Positions 58,429 through 64,000 of a stretch of 64,000 bases of DNA are shown here, in pieces (position 1 is the stretch's first letter; the number at the start of each line of letters is the position of its first letter). The stretch comes from Mameliella sp. MMSF_3455 (GTDB lineage: Bacteria; Pseudomonadota; Alphaproteobacteria; Rhodobacterales; Rhodobacteraceae): NCBI RefSeq assembly GCF_030733205.1, contig NZ_JASHJL010000009.1, positions 1 through 64,000 of the forward strand. The letters are read 5' to 3'. Below the pieces are notes generated by a model. The model was not told where the DNA came from and searched no databases. It saw only the letters and a program-made list of their open reading frames with translations. Position numbers and translations under genes: made by a program.

Positions 58429-59352
58429 ATGACAGAGCTTCCCGAACCGCGCGGCCGGCTGACCCCGGGCCGCAACCTGAGCGAATTGACCTGGCTGCGC
58501 GTAGGCGGGCCGGCGGACTGGCTGTTTCAACCGGCCGACCTCGACGACCTGCGGGCGTTCCTGGCGGCTCTTCCGGCAGAGGTGCCGGTTTTTCCGATGG
58601 GCGTTGGGTCGAACCTGATTGTCCGGGATGGCGGGTTGCGGGCGGTGGTGATCCGCCTCGGGCGCGGGTTCAACGGGATCTCGGTAGAGGGCACACGGGT
58701 CACTGTGGGGGCGGCGGCGCTGGATGCGCATGTGGCCAAGCGAGCGGCCGAGGCGGGTGTGGACCTGACATTCCTGCGCACGATCCCCGGCAGCATCGGC
58801 GGGGCCGTGCGGATGAACGCGGGCTGCTACGGCACCTATGTTGCCGATCACCTGGTCGAGGTGCGGGCGGTGACGCGCGCGGGCGACCTGGTGACGATCC
58901 CGGCGGCGGATCTGAACCTGTCCTACCGGCAGAGCGAGTTGCCCGAGGGCTGGGTGCTGGTCGAGGCGGTGTTCGACGGGCTGAAAGGCGATCCCGAGGC
59001 GTTGGCCGCGCGCATGGCGGCCCAGCTGAAAAAGCGTGACGAGACGCAGCCCACCAAGGACCGGACCGCCGGCAGCACCTTTCGCAACCCGGCCGGGTTT
59101 TCCTCGACCGGGCAGGCCGATGACAGCCATGACCTGAAGGCCTGGAAGGTGATCGACGAGGCCGGGATGCGCGGGGCCACGATGGGCGGGGCGCAGATGT
59201 CGCCCAAGCATTCCAATTTCCTGGTCAACACCGGCAGCGCGACGGCGGCGGAACTGGAAGGGCTGGGCGAGGAAGTGCGAAAAAAGGTTTTCCAACACTC
59301 TGGAATAGAGTTAGACTGGGAAATCATGCGGGTCGGTGAGCCGGCGCGCTGA
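58429..59352 (+). CDS. murB: UDP-N-acetylenolpyruvoylglucosamine reductase MurB
   Basis: The 307-residue FAD enzyme completes UDP-MurNAc. It shows [57 protein letters not shown] and the catalytic [10 protein letters not shown] motif. The ATG at 58429 places [16 protein letters not shown] at the usual distance. ddl follows after 188 bp that contain a GGGGGC-GGT-GCCCCC hairpin at 59504-59518. Confidence 0.95.
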   Translation: MTELPEPRGRLTPGRNLSELTWLRVGGPADWLFQPADLDDLRAFLAALPAEVPVFPMGVGSNLIVRDGGLRAVVIRLGRGFNGISVEGTRVTVGAAALDAHVAKRAAEAGVDLTFLRTIPGSIGGAVRMNAGCYGTYVADHLVEVRAVTRAGDLVTIPAADLNLSYRQSELPEGWVLVEAVFDGLKGDPEALAARMAAQLKKRDETQPTKDRTAGSTFRNPAGFSSTGQADDSHDLKAWKVIDEAGMRGATMGGAQMSPKHSNFLVNTGSATAAELEGLGEEVRKKVFQHSGIELDWEIMRVGEPAR

Positions 59353-59540
59353 TTTGGGCCTCCGTTAAACGACAAGATCAAGAGCAGGGCCCGGCGACCA
59401 CAGGCAGGTTGCACGAATTATTGCGGGATCACCCGCGGCAGATAAAGGCGACGGGGGCGAACCCCGCGCATTGGGGCGGGGGCATTGTCCTTCGTTCGTA
59501 ATTGGGGGCGGTGCCCCCGGGCAGTTGAGGCGTTTTGGGG

Positions 59541-60455
59541 ATGTCGAGCAGGACACTCCCGAAAGTGGTGGTACTGAAAGGCGGACCCTCGGCAGAGCGC
59601 GAGGTGTCGCTGGTTTCCGGACGGGAATGTGCCGCCGCTTTGAGGGGCGAAGGGTATCAGGTGATCGAACTGGACGCGGGGCCGGACGTGGCCGCGCGTT
59701 TGCAGGAGGCCGCACCGGACGTGGTGTTCAACGCCCTGCACGGGCGCTGGGGGGAGGACGGCTGTGTCCAGGGTCTGCTGGAATGGCTGCGGATCCCCTA
59801 CACGCATTCCGGTGTGCTGGCCTCTGCCCTGGCCATGGACAAGGAAAAGACCAAGGAGGTCTACCGCAGCGCCGCGCTGCCGGTGGCGGACAGCCTGCTG
59901 GCGGGGCGCGACGAGGTGCAGGCGCGCCACGTCATGGCGCCGCCCTACGTCGTCAAACCCTACAACGAGGGGTCCTCGGTCGGGGTCTACCTGGTACATG
60001 AAGAGGCCAACGGCCCGCCGGTGCTGGCCGCGACCATGCCCGAGATGGTCATGGTCGAGGCCTTCGTGCCCGGGCGCGAGCTGACGACCAGCGTCATGGG
60101 CGACCGGGCGCTGGGCGTGACCGATATCGTGACCGACGGCTGGTATGACTACGACGCGAAATACAAGGCGGGCGGATCGCGCCACGTCTGTCCGGCCGAC
60201 ATCCCTGGGGACATCACCGAAGCCTGCCTGGACTACGCGCTGCGCGCGCACCGGGCGCTGGGGTGCCGGGGCGTGACGCGGACCGATTTCCGTTGGGACG
60301 AGGCGCGGGGCATGGACGGGCTGATCCTGCTGGAAACCAACACGCAGCCGGGGATGACGCCGACCTCGCTGTCGCCCGAGCACGCCGGGTTGATCGGCAT
60401 GACCTTCGGCCAGTTCTGTGCCTGGATGGTGGAGGATGCCTCATGCGATCGCTAG
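59541..60455 (+). CDS. ddl: D-alanine-D-alanine ligase
   Basis: The 304-residue ATP-grasp enzyme makes D-Ala-D-Ala for MurF. Motifs include [52 protein letters not shown] and [20 protein letters not shown]. It overlaps ftsQ by 13 bp. The ATG at 59541 is chosen; a TTG two codons earlier is unlikely. Confidence 0.95.
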   Translation: MSSRTLPKVVVLKGGPSAEREVSLVSGRECAAALRGEGYQVIELDAGPDVAARLQEAAPDVVFNALHGRWGEDGCVQGLLEWLRIPYTHSGVLASALAMDKEKTKEVYRSAALPVADSLLAGRDEVQARHVMAPPYVVKPYNEGSSVGVYLVHEEANGPPVLAATMPEMVMVEAFVPGRELTTSVMGDRALGVTDIVTDGWYDYDAKYKAGGSRHVCPADIPGDITEACLDYALRAHRALGCRGVTRTDFRWDEARGMDGLILLETNTQPGMTPTSLSPEHAGLIGMTFGQFCAWMVEDASCDR

Positions 60456-61444
60456 AGTTCCGCGAGGGTGACGATCCGCAGATGGCCCGGCTGGACCCCC
60501 GGGCATCGCGGCTGAAATACCGGATCGAACGGCTGATGCTGACGCCGTTCTTTCGCTTTTCCCTGCGGGTTCTCCTGCCATTTGCCCTGTGCGCTGGCGC
60601 CGGGGCGGCCTGGTTCTCGGTCGAGGAGAACCGCGAGGATTTCAACCTGATGATCTCGGAGGTGCGGGCCGCGGTCGAGAACCGCCCGGAGTTCCAGGTG
60701 CGCATGATGGTGGTCGACGGGGCCGACGAGGCGCTGATCGACATGATCCGGGCCGAATTGCCGATCGATTTCCCGATCAGCTCGTTCGACATGGACCTGG
60801 ACCGGCTCCAGCGCCGGGTTGTCGCGCTGGACGAGGTGAAATCCGCCGAGGTGCGCGTGCGCCAGGGCGGCGTGCTGCAGGTGGACGTGGTGCAGCGGCA
60901 GCCGGTGGTCCTGTGGCGAACCGCTGCCGGGGTGGACCTGCTGGACGAAGGCGGGATCTTTGTTGCGCGGGCCGAGCATCGCGCCGATTTCGCCGACCTG
61001 CCGGTGATCGCGGGGGACATCCTGCGGCCCGAGGCGGCGGCGGCGCTGCAAAAGCCCGCGTCGGACCGCACCGAGAAAGAGGCCGAACTGGCGGAGGCGG
61101 CGCAGGTGCGCATGGCGCTGGCCGTCGAAGAGGCCCTGCGGATGGACGCGCTGACCGGCCCGATACGCGACCGGCTGCGCGGGTTCGAGCGGATCGGCGC
61201 CCGGCGCTGGGACGTCGTGCTGGACCGTGGTCAGCGCATCATGCTGCCCGAGAAGGGGGCGGAACGGGTACTGGAACAGGTGATCGCGATGGCGGTGACG
61301 GAAGGCGTCGACCTTCTGGCGCGCGACCTGGTCGCGGTCGACCTGCGGTTGCCACGGCGGCCGACGATACGAATGACCGATGCAGCCGCACAGGAGATGC
61401 GGCGCATCAAGGCGATCGAGGCGGGTAGGGAAGTCAAACAATGA
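60443..61444 (+). CDS. ftsQ: Cell division protein FtsQ
   Basis: The 333-residue protein has a cytoplasmic N terminus of about 35 residues, one membrane helix ([19 protein letters not shown]), a POTRA domain and a beta domain containing [20 protein letters not shown] and [19 protein letters not shown]. It recruits FtsB and FtsL to the division site. It overlaps both neighbours (ddl by 13 bp, ftsA by ATGA). Confidence 0.93.
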   Translation: MRSLEFREGDDPQMARLDPRASRLKYRIERLMLTPFFRFSLRVLLPFALCAGAGAAWFSVEENREDFNLMISEVRAAVENRPEFQVRMMVVDGADEALIDMIRAELPIDFPISSFDMDLDRLQRRVVALDEVKSAEVRVRQGGVLQVDVVQRQPVVLWRTAAGVDLLDEGGIFVARAEHRADFADLPVIAGDILRPEAAAALQKPASDRTEKEAELAEAAQVRMALAVEEALRMDALTGPIRDRLRGFERIGARRWDVVLDRGQRIMLPEKGAERVLEQVIAMAVTEGVDLLARDLVAVDLRLPRRPTIRMTDAAAQEMRRIKAIEAGREVKQ

Positions 61445-62769
61445 TCGAGCTGTACGAGTCACAAAGGGCGATGCGGAACATGCGGCGCGCGGCGATGCAG
61501 CGCGGCGTGGTGGCGATCCTGGACGTGGGATCGTCCAAGGTGGCCTGTCTCGTGCTGCGCTTTGACGGGTCGGACCCGTCGGACGACGGCATCGGGTCGC
61601 TGGCGGGGCAGTCCGGGTTCCGCGTGATCGGCGCGGCGACGACGCGCTCGCGCGGGGTCTGTTTCGGCGAGGTGCAGGACATGGGCGCCACCGAGCGCGC
61701 CATTCGCACTGCCGTGCAGGCGGCGCAGAAGATGGCGGGCATCCGGGTGGATCATGTCATCGCGGCCTTTTCGGGTTCCGAGCCGCGGTCCTATGGTCTG
61801 GCCGGCAAGGCAGAGGTCATGGGCACGACGGTGGACGAACAGGACGTGGCCCGTGTTCTGTCGGCTTGCGACGTGCCGGATTTCGGTCCGGGACGCGAGG
61901 TGCTGCACGCGCAGCCGGTGAATTTCGTGCTGGATCACCGTTCGGGGCTGATCGACCCGCGGGGGCAGATCGGCAACGAGCTGGGCTGCGACATGCACAT
62001 GCTGACGGTCGAGGCGCAGGCGATCCAGAACCTGGCCCATTGCGTCAAGCGCTGTGACCTGGAACTCGCGGGGCTGGCCTCCTCGGCCTATGTCTCGGGC
62101 ATCTCCGCGCTGGTCGAGGACGAGCAGGAGCTGGGCGCGGCCTGCATTGACATGGGCGGCGGTGCGACCGGCGTGTCGATCTTCATCAAGAAACACATGA
62201 TCTACGCGGATTCCGTCCGTATGGGCGGCGATCACGTCACCCGCGACATCAGCCAGGGGCTGAAGGTCTCGATGGCGACGGCGGAGCGGATCAAGACCTT
62301 TTACGGCGGTCTGGTGGCCACCGGCATGGACGACCGCGAGATGATCGAGATCGGCGGCGATACCGGAGACTGGGAACACGACCGGCGCACCGTGAGCCGC
62401 GCCGAGCTGATCGGCATCATGCGCCCACGGGTCGAGGAGATCCTGGAGGAAGTGCGGGTGCAGTTGGATGCGGCGGGGTTCGATCACCTGCCGTCACAGC
62501 AGATCGTGCTGACCGGCGGGGCAAGCCAGATCCCGGGGTTGGACGGGCTGGCCTCGAAGATCCTGGGGCAACAGGTCCGGCTGGGACGTCCGTTGCGCGT
62601 GCACGGCTTGCCGCAGGCGGCGACCGGGCCGGGGTTTGCGACGGCGGTGGGCCTGTGCCTGTTCGCGGCGCATCCACAGGACGAATGGTGGGACTTCGAG
62701 ATCCCGGTGGACCGGCTGCCGGCGCGCTCGCTGAAGCGGGCGGTGCAGTGGTTCCGCGACAATTGGTAG
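61441..62769 (+). CDS. ftsA: Cell division protein FtsA
   Basis: The 442-residue actin-like ATPase anchors FtsZ to the membrane. Visible are the phosphate-binding start VAILDVGSSKVACLVLRF, the CIDMGGGATGVSIFIKKH motif, the adenosine segment LTGGASQIPGLDGLASKILG and a C-terminal amphipathic helix (SLKRAVQWFRDNW) for membrane binding. It overlaps ftsQ by ATGA. Confidence 0.96.
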   Translation: MIELYESQRAMRNMRRAAMQRGVVAILDVGSSKVACLVLRFDGSDPSDDGIGSLAGQSGFRVIGAATTRSRGVCFGEVQDMGATERAIRTAVQAAQKMAGIRVDHVIAAFSGSEPRSYGLAGKAEVMGTTVDEQDVARVLSACDVPDFGPGREVLHAQPVNFVLDHRSGLIDPRGQIGNELGCDMHMLTVEAQAIQNLAHCVKRCDLELAGLASSAYVSGISALVEDEQELGAACIDMGGGATGVSIFIKKHMIYADSVRMGGDHVTRDISQGLKVSMATAERIKTFYGGLVATGMDDREMIEIGGDTGDWEHDRRTVSRAELIGIMRPRVEEILEEVRVQLDAAGFDHLPSQQIVLTGGASQIPGLDGLASKILGQQVRLGRPLRVHGLPQAATGPGFATAVGLCLFAAHPQDEWWDFEIPVDRLPARSLKRAVQWFRDNW

Positions 62770-63257
62770 GTGGGATCGCCGGGACGGGACTGTTTGCGGC
62801 TTGCGCCGCAAAGGCACCCGCCCGCCGACCCTTGGGACAGGCTGCGCCTGTTTCGTAGCTTCTGAAGGCGCCGAGGACATCCGGTTCGCAAGGGGCGGGA
62901 ATTCTGTGGTCCGCGCGCGATTTCGCGGGTGACAGTGCTTTCGGGGCACGTTAGGTTATGCACAGGCGCCCGTGGATAAGAGGCGCCAGGAGGGTCGGGC
63001 AGGCGCTCCGGACATTGTAGAGACATGAAATCGCGCAGGGACCAGCCCTGTGCCCGGTGTCGTATTTTGCGCCGGAATTGGTGGCAAACACCAGATATGT
63101 GGATATCTCCGATATCGGCGGAATTGAGCCGTAAAATTGGCCATATTTTGTGGCTTTTTTGCGTTTTTCGCGTGACGGACGGGACCTCAAACGGTAGGAT
63201 TCAAGGGAACAGGCCGTGCACAGGCCTGAAACCGGAAAAAAGACAGGCGGACATATC
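62770..63257 (+). promoter_or_regulatory. ftsZ promoter region with DnaA-box-like sites
   Basis: This 488-bp gap has no credible gene. It contains a perfect DnaA box TTATGCACA (62956-62964), CGTGGATAA at 62971-62979 (one mismatch on the other strand) and TGTGGATAT at 63098-63106 (one mismatch). DnaA activates ftsZ in Caulobacter, so these sites may link replication to division. GATATC-type inverted repeats surround the third site. The long size suggests one or more ftsZ promoters. Confidence 0.6.
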
Positions 63258-64000
63258 ATGGCACTGAACCTTTCGATGCCCGGGCAAGACGAGCTGAAGC
63301 CCCGTATTACGGTCTTTGGCGTCGGCGGGGCAGGCGGCAATGCCGTCAACAACATGATCGAGAAACAGCTCGAGGGCGTCGATTTCGTCGTCGCGAACAC
63401 CGATGCCCAGGCGCTGGCGCAGAGCATGTCACAAAGCCGCGTGCAGCTAGGCGTCAAGGTGACCGAGGGGCTGGGCGCCGGTGCGCGCGCCAGTGTCGGC
63501 GCCGCCGCGGCCGAAGAGAGCATCGAACAGATCGTCGATCACCTGGCCGGCGCGCACATGTGTTTCATCACCGCCGGCATGGGCGGCGGTACCGGGACAG
63601 GCGCGGCCCCGATCATCGCGCAGGCCGCGCGCGAGCTGGGCGTGCTGACGGTCGGTGTCGTGACCAAGCCCTTCCAGTTCGAAGGTGCCAAGCGGATGAA
63701 ACAGGCCGAAGCGGGTGTCGAAAGCCTGCAGAAGGTCGTCGACACGCTGATCATCATTCCGAACCAGAACCTGTTCCGCCTGGCGAACGAGAAGACGACC
63801 TTTACCGAGGCCTTCTCGATGGCCGATGACGTGCTGTACCAGGGTGTCAAAGGCGTGACCGACCTGATGGTGCGCCCGGGCCTCATCAACCTCGACTTTG
63901 CCGACGTCCGCGCGGTGATGGACGAGATGGGCAAGGCCATGATGGGCACCGGCGAGGGCGACGGCGAGGATCGCGCGGTCCAGGCGGCCGAGAAGGCTAT
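63258..64000 (+). CDS. ftsZ: Cell division protein FtsZ, partial (3' end outside window)
   Basis: The first 247 codons of the tubulin-like GTPase are present. The N terminus [20 protein letters not shown] and the GTP-binding signature [18 protein letters not shown] are visible, followed by [20 protein letters not shown]. It forms the Z ring. The window ends before the C-terminal tail that binds FtsA. Confidence 0.97.
   Translation, partial: MALNLSMPGQDELKPRITVFGVGGAGGNAVNNMIEKQLEGVDFVVANTDAQALAQSMSQSRVQLGVKVTEGLGAGARASVGAAAAEESIEQIVDHLAGAHMCFITAGMGGGTGTGAAPIIAQAARELGVLTVGVVTKPFQFEGAKRMKQAEAGVESLQKVVDTLIIIPNQNLFRLANEKTTFTEAFSMADDVLYQGVKGVTDLMVRPGLINLDFADVRAVMDEMGKAMMGTGEGDGEDRAVQAAEKA

Overview
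The window is chromosomal DNA of a GC-rich alphaproteobacterium of the Rhodobacteraceae (Roseobacter/Rhodobacter type). The gene order of the division and cell-wall (dcw) cluster, a DUF2484 gene inside that cluster, and a long leader before mraZ that resembles the UpsM leader known from Rhodobacter all point to this family. A complete Mu-like transposable prophage has inserted between two divergent host loci.

Positions 1-1842 (minus strand) hold a TonB energising operon: exbB, two exbD-type genes and the start of a tonB-like gene. Positions 1843-2501 are host intergenic DNA.

Positions 2507-41627 (39,121 bp) are the prophage. Its ends are visible directly: inverted terminal repeats opening TGT/ACA match at 21 of 29 positions and are flanked by the 5-bp duplication CTGGC. 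From left to right it carries: a leftward lysogeny module (secreted small protein, SieB-like exclusion protein, LexA-type self-cleaving repressor) facing a three-operator control region; an early module (Ner-like regulator, small proteins, ParB-like protein, MuA transposase, MuB ATPase); a middle module (DUF3164, a GapR-like nucleoid protein, GemA, a Mor-like activator); a lysis module (GH108 endolysin, GTA-type holin); DNA packaging and head genes (gp27-like protein, large terminase, an adenine methyltransferase, portal, F, G, I protease, major head protein gpT); and a long-tailed siphovirus tail module (tail tube, chaperone with a programmed -1 frameshift, tape measure, DUF1833, an NlpC/P60-J fusion, an SGNH-esterase fibre and a second fibre). 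Two matching 40-bp elements, one before the endolysin and one before the protease, look like late promoters comparable to Mu Plys and PI.

The right end of the prophage carries an AT-richer three-gene operon (39426-41559) that is not part of the structural programme. Its last gene has the active-site pattern of a PD-(D/E)XK nuclease, and the other two are unrecognised. This is the best candidate in the window for an undescribed system, possibly anti-phage defence carried as prophage cargo.

Positions 41633-64000 are host DNA again: an UpsM-type leader with a strong terminator hairpin, then mraZ-rsmH-ftsL-ftsI-murE-murF-mraY-murD, a leftward flavoprotein gene, a Phd-like gene, ftsW-murG-murC, two small lineage genes, and murB-ddl-ftsQ-ftsA-ftsZ. 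FtsZ runs off the end. The ftsA-ftsZ gap contains DnaA-box-like sites.
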